A DNA stretch of 64,000 nucleotides from Hydrogenophaga taeniospiralis (GTDB taxonomy: Bacteria > Pseudomonadota > Gammaproteobacteria > Burkholderiales > Burkholderiaceae_C). Shown piece by piece: positions 43,578 to 53,050 of the stretch. Both the position numbers and the translations under genes were made by a program. The notes under the pieces are model-generated. The model had not been told where the DNA came from and ran no database searches. It saw only the letters and a list, made by a program, of their open reading frames with translations. Numbering within the stretch: position 1 is the stretch's first letter; each line of letters opens with the position of its first letter. Where the stretch lies: positions 1,836,501 through 1,900,500 of the forward strand of contig NZ_JAHBAG010000001.1 of assembly GCF_020510445.1 (NCBI RefSeq), in the 5' to 3' direction.

Positions 43578-43664
43578 TGGTGCCCGGGGCCGGAATCGAA
43601 CCGGCACGCCATCTCTGGCGGGGGATTTTGAGTCCCCTGCGTCTACCAATTTCACCACCCGGGC
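43578..43664 (-). tRNA. tRNA-Leu (anticodon CAA)
   Basis: 87 nt with encoded CCA. The acceptor stem GCCCGGG pairs with CCCGGGC. Anticodon stem GGGGA/TCCCC encloses loop CTCAAAA, giving anticodon CAA. A long variable arm (GCCAGAGATGGC) identifies a class II leucine tRNA, and the T-arm reads GCCGGTTCGATTCCGGC. Its 3' end is duplicated at 25584-25615. Confidence 0.95.
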
Positions 43665-43703
43665 TGGAATCTGGGAGACGGAAATTATGGCACAGTGCGG
43701 CGT

Positions 43704-44606
43704 ATGAACTACCCAACGATCGAAGACGCCATCGGCAAAACGCCGCTGGTGGCGCTGCAGCGGATTGGCGCGACGGAAAATCAGGCCCGGGGCAATGTGG
43801 TGCTGGGCAAGCTCGAAGGCAACAACCCGGCCGGCTCCGTGAAAGACCGGCCCGCGGTGTCCATGATCCGGCGCGCCGAGGAGCGCGGTGAAATCAAACC
43901 CGGCGACACCCTGATCGAGGCCACCTCGGGCAACACCGGCATCGCGCTGGCCATGGCGGCGGCCATCAAGGGCTACCGCATGGTGCTGATCATGCCGGAG
44001 GACCTGTCGATCGAGCGCGCCCAGACCATGAAGGCGTTTGGCGCCGAGCTGCTGCTCACGCCCAAGAGCGGCGGCATGGAGTACGCGCGCGACCTGGCCG
44101 ACAAGATGGAGAAAGAGGGCAAGGGCCGGGTGCTCGACCAGTTCGCCAACGCCGACAATCCGCGCGTGCACTACGAGACCACCGGCCCCGAGCTGTGGGA
44201 GCAGACCGGCGGGCGCATCACGCACTTCGTCAGCGCCATGGGCACCACCGGCACCATCACCGGCGTCTCGCGTTTCCTGAAGGAAAAGAACCCCGCCATC
44301 CGCATCGTCGGCGCGCAGCCCAGTGAGGGTTCGCGCATCCCCGGCATCCGCAAGTGGCCGACCGAATACCTGCCCAAGATCTACGACCCGAGCGCGGTGG
44401 ACGAGCTGGTCTACGTGAGCCAGTCCGATGCCGAAGAAATGTGCCGCCGCCTGGCGCGCGAAGAGGGCATCTTCGGTGGCATTTCCGCCGCCGGCGCCTG
44501 CTGGGTGGCCCAGCAGATCGCGCAGCAGGTGGAGCACGCCACCATCGTTTTCGTGGTCTGTGACCGGGGCGACCGCTACCTGTCCACCGGCGTGTTCCCC
44601 GCATAA
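43704..44606 (+). CDS. cysM: Cysteine synthase B (O-acetylserine/O-phosphoserine sulfhydrylase)
   Basis: 300 aa from the ATG at 43704 (MNYPTIEDAIGKTPLVAL). PLP-binding Lys47 is in NPAGSVKDRP; the substrate loop EATSGNTGIALA and phosphate-binding GTTGTITG are intact. RKWPTEYLPKIYDP and the short length favour CysM over CysK. It makes cysteine from O-acetylserine with sulfide or thiosulfate. Monocistronic; its promoter must lie in the 40 nt beside tRNA-Leu, to which it is divergent. Confidence 0.95.
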   Translation: MNYPTIEDAIGKTPLVALQRIGATENQARGNVVLGKLEGNNPAGSVKDRPAVSMIRRAEERGEIKPGDTLIEATSGNTGIALAMAAAIKGYRMVLIMPEDLSIERAQTMKAFGAELLLTPKSGGMEYARDLADKMEKEGKGRVLDQFANADNPRVHYETTGPELWEQTGGRITHFVSAMGTTGTITGVSRFLKEKNPAIRIVGAQPSEGSRIPGIRKWPTEYLPKIYDPSAVDELVYVSQSDAEEMCRRLAREEGIFGGISAAGACWVAQQIAQQVEHATIVFVVCDRGDRYLSTGVFPA

Positions 44607-44741
44607 CATGACGCTCGCTCCGAAGTGCTTGCGGCGCCTTCCCCTGGGGCGACACCAGCCGTCCGTCCTGAGCTTGTCGAAGGGCGGCCCGGCGGTGTCC
44701 ACGGTTGGGGGCCTTGGCTATCCGGGGAGGGGCCTGATCGC
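44607..44741. repeat. Decayed family A repeat interrupted by a second short element
   Basis: TGCGGCGCCTTCCCCTGGGG and GCGACACCAGC (44630-44659), then CGGCCCGGCGGTGTCC (44684-44700), match the two ends of the family A repeat (compare 61892-61980). Between them lies GTCCGTCCTGAGCTTGTCGA (44660-44680), a half-palindrome motif widespread in proteobacterial intergenic DNA. One repeat appears to have landed inside another. Confidence 0.6.
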
Positions 44742-45302
44742 ATGACGACAGACTTCCGCTTTTGCCCGGCTTGTGCCACCCCGCTGCGGCTCACGGGCGC
44801 CGAGGAGGATGGCGGTTTCAAGGAGCGGCTGCGTTGCCCCGCCTGCGACTTCACGCACTGGAACAACCCCACGCCGGTGCTGGCGGCCATTGTTGAGCTG
44901 CAAGGCCGTGTCCTGCTGGCGCGCAACGCCGCCTGGCAACACCGCATGTTTGGCCTGATCACCGGGTTCATGGAAGCCGGCGAGACGCCCGAGGAAGGGA
45001 TACGGCGCGAGATCGCCGAAGAAACCAGCCTGGACGTGACCGAGCTGCGGCTGGTGGGGGTGCACGATTTCCAGCGCATGAACCAGATCATCATCACCTA
45101 CCACGCCGTGGCCCAGGGCGAGGTCCGGCTTTCGCCCGAGCTGGTGGAGTACCGGCTGCTGGCACCCGAGCAGGTCAAATGCTGGCACGCCGGTACCGGT
45201 CTGGCGCTGGCCGACTGGCTGCGCAGCCGGGGCATCGAGCCAGCGTTCATGGATTGGCCACCGCCCGACACCACCACCGCGCCGGTCGATCGGGCCGACT
45301 GA
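44742..45302 (+). CDS. Nudix hydrolase with N-terminal zinc ribbon (NudC-like)
   Basis: 186 aa from the ATG at 44742, GGGGAGGGG upstream. Residues 1-45 hold a zinc ribbon with two CPxC pairs (CPAC, CPAC). The Nudix box reads GFMEAGETPEEGIRREIAEE then TS, with Ser in place of the usual final Gly. The zinc ribbon plus Nudix arrangement resembles NADH pyrophosphatase but the length is shorter and the NudC SQPWPFPxS block is missing. Likely a nucleoside-diphosphate-X or NAD(H) housecleaning enzyme. Confidence 0.85.
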   Translation: MTTDFRFCPACATPLRLTGAEEDGGFKERLRCPACDFTHWNNPTPVLAAIVELQGRVLLARNAAWQHRMFGLITGFMEAGETPEEGIRREIAEETSLDVTELRLVGVHDFQRMNQIIITYHAVAQGEVRLSPELVEYRLLAPEQVKCWHAGTGLALADWLRSRGIEPAFMDWPPPDTTTAPVDRAD

Positions 45303-45380
45303 AACACCGCGGGCCACGCGCCCGCGCCGTCCCGGCGGGCCGTGGCGCGGCTTAGAATCAGCGATCCAGAGGAACCCCCC

Positions 45381-45608
45381 ATGCACGCCGACAAAGAACT
45401 TGATGCCCGTGGCCTGAATTGCCCGTTGCCCATTCTGAAGGCCAAGAAGGCCCTGGCCGACATGCACAGCGGTCAGGTGCTGCGCGTGATTTCCACCGAC
45501 GCTGGATCGGTGCGCGATTTCCAGGCCTTCGCCAAGCAGACCGGCAACGAGCTGCTGGAGCAGCAGACGGTGGGTGGTGATCACTTCACCCTGATCAAAC
45601 GCCGCTGA
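45381..45608 (+). CDS. tusA: TusA-family sulfurtransferase
   Basis: 75 aa, the normal TusA length. Catalytic Cys14 lies in LDARGLNCPLPILKAKKAL; the C-terminal beta-alpha-beta is complete (VGGDHFTLIKRR). TusA-like proteins pass persulfide sulfur to tRNA thiolation, molybdenum cofactor or sulfur oxidation enzymes. AGAGGA precedes the start. Which pathway it serves is not evident; cysM is nearby but separate. It probably shares a transcript with the next gene (47 nt gap). Confidence 0.9.
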   Translation: MHADKELDARGLNCPLPILKAKKALADMHSGQVLRVISTDAGSVRDFQAFAKQTGNELLEQQTVGGDHFTLIKRR

Positions 45609-45655
45609 GCCGCCCGCGGCTCCCCCGGACCGCACCCCACGCACCGCCCTGCGCC

Positions 45656-46702
45656 ATGGACGTCCTGCTGGTTGATCCCCTGGTCCCCGAAGCGCTGACC
45701 TGGCTGCAGGAGCGCCACGACGTCAGCTACCGGCCCGAGCTGGGCGACGACCCGATCAAGCTGCGCACGCACACCTACAAAACGCGTGCCATCGTGCTGC
45801 CGCCGCACGTGGTGGTGTCCCGCGAGTTCCTCGATTTTTCACCCAAGCTGCTGCTGATCGCGCGCATGCAGATCTCCAGCGACAACACCGACCTCGAAGC
45901 CTGCGCCCGGCGCCAGGTGCGGGTGGTCCAGGCGCGCAGCGCCACGGTGCGCTCCAACGCCGAATACCTGCTCTACGGCCTGCTCATGCTCTACCGCCGC
46001 GGCATGATCAGCGCGCTGCTGGGCCGCCAGCTCGCGCAGGTGCGCATGGGGCGCGAGCTCGCCGGCAGCACGGTGGGCCTGCTGGGGCTGGCGCCGGTGG
46101 CGCACGTCCTGGCGCCCATGCTCAAGGCGATGGGCGTGCGCCTGCTGGGCTACGACCCGGCCGTGCACCACGCCGCGCCGATCTGGGACAAGATCGGCGT
46201 GGAGCCGGTCACCCTGCCCGAGCTGTTGTCGCGCTCGGACGCGGTGTCCTTGCAGGTGGTGTACGCCGTGCGCTTTCGGGGCTGGCTCAATGACCATGTG
46301 CTGAACCATTGCAAGCCCGGCCAGCTCTGGGTGGGCGTGAGCCGCAGTTCCCTGTTCGACCCCGCGGCGCTGGCCCACGCCCTGACCGATGGCCGCATCG
46401 ATGCCTGCCTGCTCGATGGGGCGAACCCGAACTTCGCCGCCGAAGGCTCGCCGCTGTTCGGCATTCCCAACCTGCACCTCACGCCGCGCCTGGGCTCACA
46501 CACACGCGAGGCCAAGCTGCGCTCCAGCTGGTACGTGGCCCACCGCGTGCATGAAACGCTCACGCCTTCGACCACCCGTGGCGACCCCGGCATCCGGGCC
46601 AGCGACTTCGGCCTGCTGGACAGCCTGGACATCGCGGGAAACGACGATCCCCATTCGGTCTCGCCCTCGCAGTGGGGCTCATTCGAACCGCCCCGGCGAT
46701 GA
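45656..46702 (+). CDS. D-2-hydroxyacid dehydrogenase-family protein with altered active site
   Basis: 348 aa. The Rossmann part is recognisable (LAGSTVGLLGLAPVAHVLAP then MGVRLLGYDP), but the glycine pattern is degenerate. WVGVSRSSLFDPAAL keeps the substrate Arg. The usual DVFExEP glutamate segment reads LLDGANPNF and the usual TPHxG histidine reads TPRLGSHT, so the catalytic Glu and His are not at their expected positions. It may be non-catalytic or use different chemistry. Cytosolic, no signal. Confidence 0.75.
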   Translation: MDVLLVDPLVPEALTWLQERHDVSYRPELGDDPIKLRTHTYKTRAIVLPPHVVVSREFLDFSPKLLLIARMQISSDNTDLEACARRQVRVVQARSATVRSNAEYLLYGLLMLYRRGMISALLGRQLAQVRMGRELAGSTVGLLGLAPVAHVLAPMLKAMGVRLLGYDPAVHHAAPIWDKIGVEPVTLPELLSRSDAVSLQVVYAVRFRGWLNDHVLNHCKPGQLWVGVSRSSLFDPAALAHALTDGRIDACLLDGANPNFAAEGSPLFGIPNLHLTPRLGSHTREAKLRSSWYVAHRVHETLTPSTTRGDPGIRASDFGLLDSLDIAGNDDPHSVSPSQWGSFEPPRR

Positions 46703-46741
46703 AGTCGCGCCGCCGGGCGGCGGCGCAGACTGTCCCGTTTT

Positions 46742-49735
46742 TCAGGCCCCGAGCCGCGCCAGTTGCTCGCGCACCTTGGCCAACGTGGCGCCGAAGTCGG
46801 CCACGCGCTTCTTCTCCTGCTCCAGCACCGCGGCCGGCGCCTTGGCCACGAAGGCTTCGTTGGCGAGCTTGGCCGTCGCCTTCGCGATCTCGCCTTCCAG
46901 CCGGGTGGCTTCCTTGGTCAGACGGGCCTTCTCGGCGGCCACGTCGATCTCCATGAACAGGCACAGGCGCGCCTCGCCCACCACGGCCACGGGTGCAGCC
47001 TGAGCCGCCGCGGCCCAGGCGGCCTCGTCGGTGAAGACCTTGACTTCGCTCAGCTTGGCCAGGCCCTGGAGCACCGCAGCGTTGGCCTGCATGAAGGCGG
47101 TGTCGCCCAGCACGTACAGCGGCAGTCGCGTGGCGGGTGACACGTTCATCTCGCCGCGCAGGGTGCGGCAGGCGTCCACCAGGCCTTTGAGCTTGGCCAC
47201 GGCCGCTTCGGCGGCCTCGTCGATGCGCTCGGGCTGGCTCACCGGGTAGGCCGCCACGCTCACCGACTCACCGGCGCGGCCTGCCACAGGCGCGACCTTC
47301 TGCCACAGCTCTTCGGTGATGAACGGGATGACCGGGTGCGCCAGGCGCAGGATGGTCTCCAGCGTGCGGATCAGGGTGCGGCGCGTGGCGCGTTGCTGCG
47401 CCTCATTGCCGGTGTTGATCTGCACCTTGGCGATCTCCAGGTACCAGTCGCAGAACTCGTTCCAGACGAAGTCGTAGACCGTGTTGGCCACGTTGTCCAG
47501 CCGGTACTCGGCGAAGCCCTGGGCCACCTCGGCCTCCACGCGCTGCAGCTTGGAGACGATCCAGCGGTCGGCGGGGCTGAAGCTCAGGTAGCCGTGTGCC
47601 TTGCCGCCCACGTCGCAGTCGGCCTGGGTGTGCTCCAGCAGGCCGCAGTCCTGGCCCTCGCAGTTCATCAGCGTGAAGCGCGTGGCGTTCCAGAGCTTGT
47701 TGCAGAAGTTGCGGTAGCCCTCGCAGCGCTTGCTGTCGAAGTTGATGCTGCGGCCCAGCGAGGCCAGCGCGGCGAAGGTGAAGCGCAGCGCGTCGGCGCC
47801 GTAGGCCGGGATGCCGTCGGGGAACTCCTTTTCGGTCTGCTTGCGCACCTTGGGTGCGGTCTCGGGCTTGCGCAGGCCGGTCGTGCGTTTGTCCAGCAGG
47901 GGCGCGAGCGCGATGCCGTCGATCAGATCGACCGGGTCGAGCACGTTGCCTTCGCTCTTGCTCATCTTCTGGCCCTGCGCGTCGCGCACCAGGCCGTGGA
48001 TGTAGACGTGCTTGAACGGCACGCGGCCGGTGAAGTGCGTCGTCATCATGATCATCCGGGCCACCCAGAAGAAGATGATGTCGTAGCCCGTGACCAGCAC
48101 GGTGCTGGGCAGGTAGAGGTTGTAGTCGTCGGTGGCGCTGTTGCCTTGTTCTGGCCAGCCCATGGTCGAGAACGGCACAAGGGCGCTGGAGTACCAAGTA
48201 TCGAGCACGTCTTCGTCGCGTCGTAGGCCGTGCTTATCGAATTGAGCAAGACGCTCTGCTGTGCTGCTTGTACCTTTGTGTGTCAGTTCTTCATAGTCGT
48301 CATCGGCTAGGACGTTTCTGAATTCCAAGAACTGCTCCTCGGCCTCCTCTTGGTTTCGGGCCACATAGACATTTCCTTCAGCGTCGTACCACGCCGGGAT
48401 CTGGTGGCCCCACCAGAGCTGGCGGCTGATGCACCAGTCCTGGATGTTGTTCATCCACTGGTTGTAGGTGTTGACCCAGTTCTCGGGCACGAAGGTCACC
48501 TCGCCAGACTGCACGGCGGCAATCGCCTTGTCGGCGATGGAGGTGCCGCTGGTGTTGTGTTCATTGCCTTTGCTGGTCATGGCCACGAACCACTGGTCGG
48601 TCAGCATGGGTTCGATCACCTGGCCGGTGCGCGCGCAGCGCGGCACCATGAGCTTGTGTTTCTTGGTCTCGACCAGCAGGCCGGCGGCTTCGAGGTCGGC
48701 CACCACGGCCTTGCGCGCCACGAAGCGGTCCAGGCCGCGGTACTTCTCGGGCGCGTTGTCGTTGATGGTGGCGTTGAGCGCCAGCACGCCGATGATGGGC
48801 AACTGGTGGCGCTGGCCGACCGCGTAGTCGTTGGCGTCGTGCGCGGGGGTGACCTTGACCACGCCGGTGCCGAATTCGCGGTCCACATAGGCGTCGGCGA
48901 TCACCGGGATCTCACGGTCGCACAGTGGCAGCTTCACGTACTGGCCGATCAGCGCGCTGTAGCGCTCGTCCTCGGGGTGAACCATCACGGCCACGTCACC
49001 CAGCAGGGTTTCGGGGCGGGTGGTGGCCACGGTCAGGTGACCGCTGCCGTTGACCAGCGGGTAGGCAATGTGCCAGAGCGAGCCGTCTTCCTCTTCACTT
49101 TCCACTTCCAGATCGGACACGGCCGACATCAGCACCGGGTCCCAGTTCACCAGGCGCTTGCCACGGTAGATCAGGCCCTGCTGGTACAGCTTCACGAAGG
49201 TGTCGGTGACGACCTTGCTGAGCTTCTCGTCCATGGTGAAGTACTCGCGGCTCCAGTCCACGGAATCGCCCATGCGGCGCATCTGCGTGGTGATGGTGTT
49301 GCCGCTTTCTTCCTTCCACTCCCAGACCTTGGCGACGAAGTTCTTGCGCGCTTCGGCGGGCGTGGGGCCCATGTCGTGGCGGCTGATGCCTTTTTCCTGC
49401 AGCTGGCGCTCCACCACGATCTGGGTGGCGATGCCGGCGTGGTCGGTGCCCGGCACCCAGACCGTGTTGGCGCCGCTCATGCGGTGGTAGCGCGTGAGGC
49501 TGTCCATGATGGTCTGGTTGAAGGCGTGGCCCATGTGCAGCGTGCCGGTCACGTTGGGCGGCGGCAGCTGGATGGCGAAGGACGGCGCGCCTTCCCTGGG
49601 CGCGCCCGTGCCACGGTAGCCCGCCACGCCGTGGCCCTGCTGTTCCCAGAACGGCCCCCAGTGGGCCTCGATGGCCGTGGGTTCAAAGGATTTGGACAGG
49701 CTGTTGAGGCCGGGTTGATCGGGGGTGTTTGACAT
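46742..49735 (-). CDS. valS: Valine--tRNA ligase
   Basis: 997 aa from the ATG at 49735 ([17 protein letters not shown]), full length for a class I ValRS. The HIGH motif is in [16 protein letters not shown], the editing domain is present, [18 protein letters not shown] carries the KMSKS loop, and the C-terminus is the tRNA-binding coiled coil ([20 protein letters not shown]). It charges tRNA-Val. Around 48200-48380 codon usage is less GC-rich than the rest of the gene. It diverges from the SMP-30-like gene; the intervening 222 nt are GC-rich with no clear motif. Confidence 0.97.
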   Translation of the reverse strand: MSNTPDQPGLNSLSKSFEPTAIEAHWGPFWEQQGHGVAGYRGTGAPREGAPSFAIQLPPPNVTGTLHMGHAFNQTIMDSLTRYHRMSGANTVWVPGTDHAGIATQIVVERQLQEKGISRHDMGPTPAEARKNFVAKVWEWKEESGNTITTQMRRMGDSVDWSREYFTMDEKLSKVVTDTFVKLYQQGLIYRGKRLVNWDPVLMSAVSDLEVESEEEDGSLWHIAYPLVNGSGHLTVATTRPETLLGDVAVMVHPEDERYSALIGQYVKLPLCDREIPVIADAYVDREFGTGVVKVTPAHDANDYAVGQRHQLPIIGVLALNATINDNAPEKYRGLDRFVARKAVVADLEAAGLLVETKKHKLMVPRCARTGQVIEPMLTDQWFVAMTSKGNEHNTSGTSIADKAIAAVQSGEVTFVPENWVNTYNQWMNNIQDWCISRQLWWGHQIPAWYDAEGNVYVARNQEEAEEQFLEFRNVLADDDYEELTHKGTSSTAERLAQFDKHGLRRDEDVLDTWYSSALVPFSTMGWPEQGNSATDDYNLYLPSTVLVTGYDIIFFWVARMIMMTTHFTGRVPFKHVYIHGLVRDAQGQKMSKSEGNVLDPVDLIDGIALAPLLDKRTTGLRKPETAPKVRKQTEKEFPDGIPAYGADALRFTFAALASLGRSINFDSKRCEGYRNFCNKLWNATRFTLMNCEGQDCGLLEHTQADCDVGGKAHGYLSFSPADRWIVSKLQRVEAEVAQGFAEYRLDNVANTVYDFVWNEFCDWYLEIAKVQINTGNEAQQRATRRTLIRTLETILRLAHPVIPFITEELWQKVAPVAGRAGESVSVAAYPVSQPERIDEAAEAAVAKLKGLVDACRTLRGEMNVSPATRLPLYVLGDTAFMQANAAVLQGLAKLSEVKVFTDEAAWAAAAQAAPVAVVGEARLCLFMEIDVAAEKARLTKEATRLEGEIAKATAKLANEAFVAKAPAAVLEQEKKRVADFGATLAKVREQLARLGA

Positions 49736-49957
49736 GCTGGTTCCGGGGAGGGTTGCCGCGCCGAGCATGGCCCATGGAGGGCAGGGCCAGGCGGCGGAAC
49801 CCCCGATTTTACGGGCCCGCCCGCGCCGCCGCCGGGCACGCGCCGGCGCTGTCAGACCTGACCGCGCCGGTCCGGGCGGGGCACCGCCATCGGGCAGAAT
49901 GGCCCGCTTGTGGCGCCGGCCCGCTGGCCGCGCCGCGCACACCCGGGGGGACACACG

Positions 49958-51085
49958 ATGAAGAAGGCTGGAATCGCTCTGTTGCTGCTGCTGGCGCTGC
50001 TGGTGGTGTATCTGCTGGTCTGGCCGGTGCCGATCGCTGCGGCGAGCTGGGCGCCCCTGGCGCCTCCGGGTTACCAGGGCGCGCATGCGGCGAACACCCG
50101 GCTGGCCGGTCTGCGCCTGATCGACCTGGGGGGCGAGGAAGGCCCCGAGCACGTGCGGATCGGCCCCGACGGTCGGCTCTACACCACGGTGGTCAGTGGC
50201 AAGGTGCTGCGCATGGCCCCCGATGGCTCGGACCTGCAGACGCACGTGAACACCGGCGGCCGGGTGCTGGGCTTCGATTTCGACCGCGAGGGCCGCCTGA
50301 TCGCGGCCGATGCCATGCGCGGGCTGCTGCGCATCGGCGCCGGTGGCGAGGTCCAGGTGTTGAGCGACCGGCTGGGCGATGACCCGATCCGCTACGCCGA
50401 CGCGGTGGTGGTCAGCCGCGACCCGGCCGCACCGCAGCAGATGTTCTTCACCGACGCCTCCACCCGCTTTGGCGCGCGCGAGTGGGGCGGCACCTTCGAG
50501 GCCAGCGTGCTCGACATCCTGGAGCAGTCGGCCACCGGCCGGGTGCTGGTCTACGGCGACGCCGATGGCCGCACCGCGCTGGTGGCCAAGGGCCTGTCGT
50601 TCGCCAACGGCATCGCGCTCTCGGCCGATGAGCAGACCCTGTTCGTCGCCGAAACCGGGCGCTACCGCATCTGGGCCATTCCCGCCTCGGCGCGCGGTCT
50701 GGACCTCAGCGGCGGCCCCACGGGCGGCGCACGCATCCTGCTCGACAACCTGCCGGGCTACCCCGACAACCTGATGCGCGGCGACGCCGGCCGCCTCTGG
50801 GTGGGCCTGGTCAAACCCCGCAACCCGGTGATCGACAACATGGCGGCCAAGCCCTGGCTGCGCGAGATGACGCTGCGCCTGCCGCGCTCGCTGTGGCCCG
50901 TGCCCAAGGCCTACGGCCACGTGGCAGCATTCACCGAGGACGGTCGCATCGTGGCCGACTGGCAGGACCCCTCGGGCCAGTACCCGGACACCACGGCCGT
51001 GACCGAAACGGCCGACCGGGTCTACATCCAGAGCCTGCACGCCCACAGCCTGGGCTGGATGCCGCGCCCGTCCACGCTGCCCTGA
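49958..51085 (+). CDS. SMP-30/strictosidine synthase-like six-bladed propeller protein
   Basis: 375 aa from the ATG at 49958 with GGGGGG upstream; a longer reading from 49910 would ruin the signal. Residues 1-30 are a hydrophobic signal or anchor ([20 protein letters not shown]). Propeller motifs include [40 protein letters not shown] and TGRYRIW. The family includes lactonases, strictosidine synthase-like proteins and paraoxonase relatives; the substrate is unknown. Probably periplasmic. It ends 19 nt before the convergent DUF2783 gene. Confidence 0.82.
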   Translation: MKKAGIALLLLLALLVVYLLVWPVPIAAASWAPLAPPGYQGAHAANTRLAGLRLIDLGGEEGPEHVRIGPDGRLYTTVVSGKVLRMAPDGSDLQTHVNTGGRVLGFDFDREGRLIAADAMRGLLRIGAGGEVQVLSDRLGDDPIRYADAVVVSRDPAAPQQMFFTDASTRFGAREWGGTFEASVLDILEQSATGRVLVYGDADGRTALVAKGLSFANGIALSADEQTLFVAETGRYRIWAIPASARGLDLSGGPTGGARILLDNLPGYPDNLMRGDAGRLWVGLVKPRNPVIDNMAAKPWLREMTLRLPRSLWPVPKAYGHVAAFTEDGRIVADWQDPSGQYPDTTAVTETADRVYIQSLHAHSLGWMPRPSTLP

Positions 51086-51104
51086 AGGCCCTGCCGCTTG
51101 GCGC

Positions 51105-51302
51105 TCAGGCGGTGGCCGGGGGCAGCTGGCGCGCCGCTTCGATGCACTCGCGCAGCACGCGCGCTTCGCCCACCTGGTTGGCCAGCAGCAGGATGAGCCG
51201 GGCGTTGAACAGCTCGGCCTCTTCGCGGCTCAGGCCCGCGTGGGCATCGAGCAGCTGTTCGTAGAACGCGTCGGCGTCCTGGAAATGGGGGTTCTGTTTC
51301 AT
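51105..51302 (-). CDS. DUF2783 small protein
   Basis: 65 aa, [20 protein letters not shown] and [20 protein letters not shown] define DUF2783. It starts within the stop codon of the FAD monooxygenase gene (4-nt overlap) and is always found in this position in aromatic-degradation clusters of Burkholderiales. Helical, cytosolic, with no known activity; perhaps a small subunit or stabiliser of the monooxygenase (inference). Confidence 0.8.
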   Translation of the reverse strand: MKQNPHFQDADAFYEQLLDAHAGLSREEAELFNARLILLLANQVGEARVLRECIEAARQLPPATA

Positions 51303-53035
51303 GGAGTGTCTCCGCGCAGGCCCAGGGAGCGCTCAATGGCCGACACCAGGTGGCTGTCGACCGATTCGCCGGTGGCGGCCAGGTAGCCGTCGGGCCGCAC
51401 CAGCGCCCAGGCGTGGCCGAACACGTGGCAGGCCCCCTGCAGGTGGCCCTGCGGGTCGCGCACATGTTCGAGCACCTGGGCCGGGGCGTCGGGGCCGAGC
51501 ACCTGCACGCTGCGCACGGGGGAGTCGAAACACAGGCGGCGCAGGCGTTGCAGGGCCGCCGCCGACACATCGCCAAACACCAGCACCAGCAGATCGCCCA
51601 CGGCCCAGTCGAGCAGGTCGTTCACGCAGCCGTGGCCGCCGTCGGCCCAGGCAAAACGCACGTTCTGCACCGACAGGCCGGCCCCGCCCCCGGGCGCGTA
51701 GGTGCAGGCGCTGGAATGGCTGTAGGGGTTGGCCACCGCCATGCGGCCGGTGTTGATGAGCGAGCGGGCAAACGGGAACTGCCGGGCCAGACCGATCGCG
51801 GCCTGGCGGAACAGGCGCTCGGCGCCGTCGGCCGGGCGCAGGAACCGCGCGGTGCGGTTGGTCACGCAGACGTTCTGCTGTGCGGCTTCCAGCCGTTCGT
51901 CGTTGTAGCTCGTCAGCAGCGAGGCGTCGGCCTTGCCGCGCAGGACGGCGGCGAGTTTCCAGGCCAGGTTGTCCGCATCGGCCACGCCGGTGTTGCCGCC
52001 GCGTGCGCCAAACGGGCTCACCACCTTGGCCGAATCGCCCATCAGGAAGACCCGGCCGTGGCGCATGGCGTGCACGCATTCGCTGCGGTAGGCGTAGGGG
52101 CCGACCCAGACGATCTCCACCGCCGCGTCGGGACCGAACTGGCGCGCCAGCCGCTCGCGCACGGCCGATTCGCGGCTCACCACCTCGGGGTCGCTGTCGG
52201 GCGCCATCTGGTAGTCGATGCGCCAGACGTCGTCGGCCATCAGGTGCTGCCAGACCGCGCGGTTCTCGTTGAACGGCGCTTCAATCCAGGTGTGGCGCTC
52301 CACCGGCGGGTGCCTGGAAAAGCGCACGTCGGCGATGCACCAGCGGTCGTCGCCCCGGCGCGAATCGAACGGCACCTGCAGCCACTGGCGCAGCGGGCTG
52401 TGCGAGCCCGTGGCGTCGATCACGTGTTCGGCTTCGATGCGGTAGCTGCCGGCGGGGGTTTCCACCGTGAGCGTGGCGCAGTCCTCGTTCTGCTCGAACC
52501 CCACCAGCCGGTTCTTCCAGCGCAGCTCCACGTGGCCGAGCTCCTGGATGCGCTCGACCAGGAAGCCCTCGATGTAGAACTGCTGGATGTTGATGAACGG
52601 CGGCTGGCGCGAGAGGTGGAAGCTGCCTTGCTGGCGCAGGTCGAAGCTGTAGACCTCGTCGGCGCCGGCGAAGGTGCGGCCCACGCTCCACTGCACGCCC
52701 TTGGCCGCGATGCGCTCGTAGATGCCCAGGCGCTCGAAGATCTCCAGCGACTTCTGCGTGTAGCAGATGCCGCGCGATGAAGCGCCCTTGACGCCCACCG
52801 TGTTGTCCTCGTCGATCAGCACCGCGCGCACGCCCAGGCGCGCCAGCGCACACGCCATGGTCAGCCCGGTGATGCCGCCCCCGGCGATCACCAACGGGTG
52901 GCGCACCGTGGTGCCGCTGTGCAGCTCGGGCGGCGGCACGAACGGGTACTCCGGCAGCTCGTACCCGGTGCCGCTGGTGTACTGATAACCGTTGGTGTGG
53001 GCCGCTTCCCGGTAGGCCAGGGTCGTGCTGTTCAT
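51299..53035 (-). CDS. FAD-dependent aromatic monooxygenase (MhpA-like)
   Basis: 578 aa. The N-terminal FAD motif is VIAGGGITGLTMACALARLG (residues 50-69), and the second FAD motif GRVFLMGDSAKVVSPFGARG is in mid-protein, the class A flavoprotein hydroxylase pattern. The C-terminal thioredoxin-like part (about 450-578) is typical of 3-(3-hydroxyphenyl)propionate or phenol hydroxylases. It adds oxygen to an aromatic ring ahead of ring cleavage by the upstream VOC enzyme. The true substrate cannot be read from sequence. Middle gene of a three-gene minus-strand operon. Confidence 0.85.
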   Translation of the reverse strand: MNSTTLAYREAAHTNGYQYTSGTGYELPEYPFVPPPELHSGTTVRHPLVIAGGGITGLTMACALARLGVRAVLIDEDNTVGVKGASSRGICYTQKSLEIFERLGIYERIAAKGVQWSVGRTFAGADEVYSFDLRQQGSFHLSRQPPFINIQQFYIEGFLVERIQELGHVELRWKNRLVGFEQNEDCATLTVETPAGSYRIEAEHVIDATGSHSPLRQWLQVPFDSRRGDDRWCIADVRFSRHPPVERHTWIEAPFNENRAVWQHLMADDVWRIDYQMAPDSDPEVVSRESAVRERLARQFGPDAAVEIVWVGPYAYRSECVHAMRHGRVFLMGDSAKVVSPFGARGGNTGVADADNLAWKLAAVLRGKADASLLTSYNDERLEAAQQNVCVTNRTARFLRPADGAERLFRQAAIGLARQFPFARSLINTGRMAVANPYSHSSACTYAPGGGAGLSVQNVRFAWADGGHGCVNDLLDWAVGDLLVLVFGDVSAAALQRLRRLCFDSPVRSVQVLGPDAPAQVLEHVRDPQGHLQGACHVFGHAWALVRPDGYLAATGESVDSHLVSAIERSLGLRGDTP

Positions 53036-53050
53036 GGGTGGGCTCCGGCC

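Larger units (their letters stand above)
25584..43600. mobile_element. Candidate genomic island at tRNA-Leu(CAA), 18 kb
   Basis: The segment between the tRNA-Leu gene (43578-43664) and the direct repeat of its 3' end (25584-25615) contains exactly the unfamiliar plus-strand operon and nothing else. The intact tRNA lies on the right, as expected if an element inserted into its 3' end and restored it. There is no integrase, recombinase, plasmid or phage structural gene, so it would be an immobile remnant or a passenger mobilised in trans. GC content is not visibly lower than the flanks. Confidence 0.6.
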
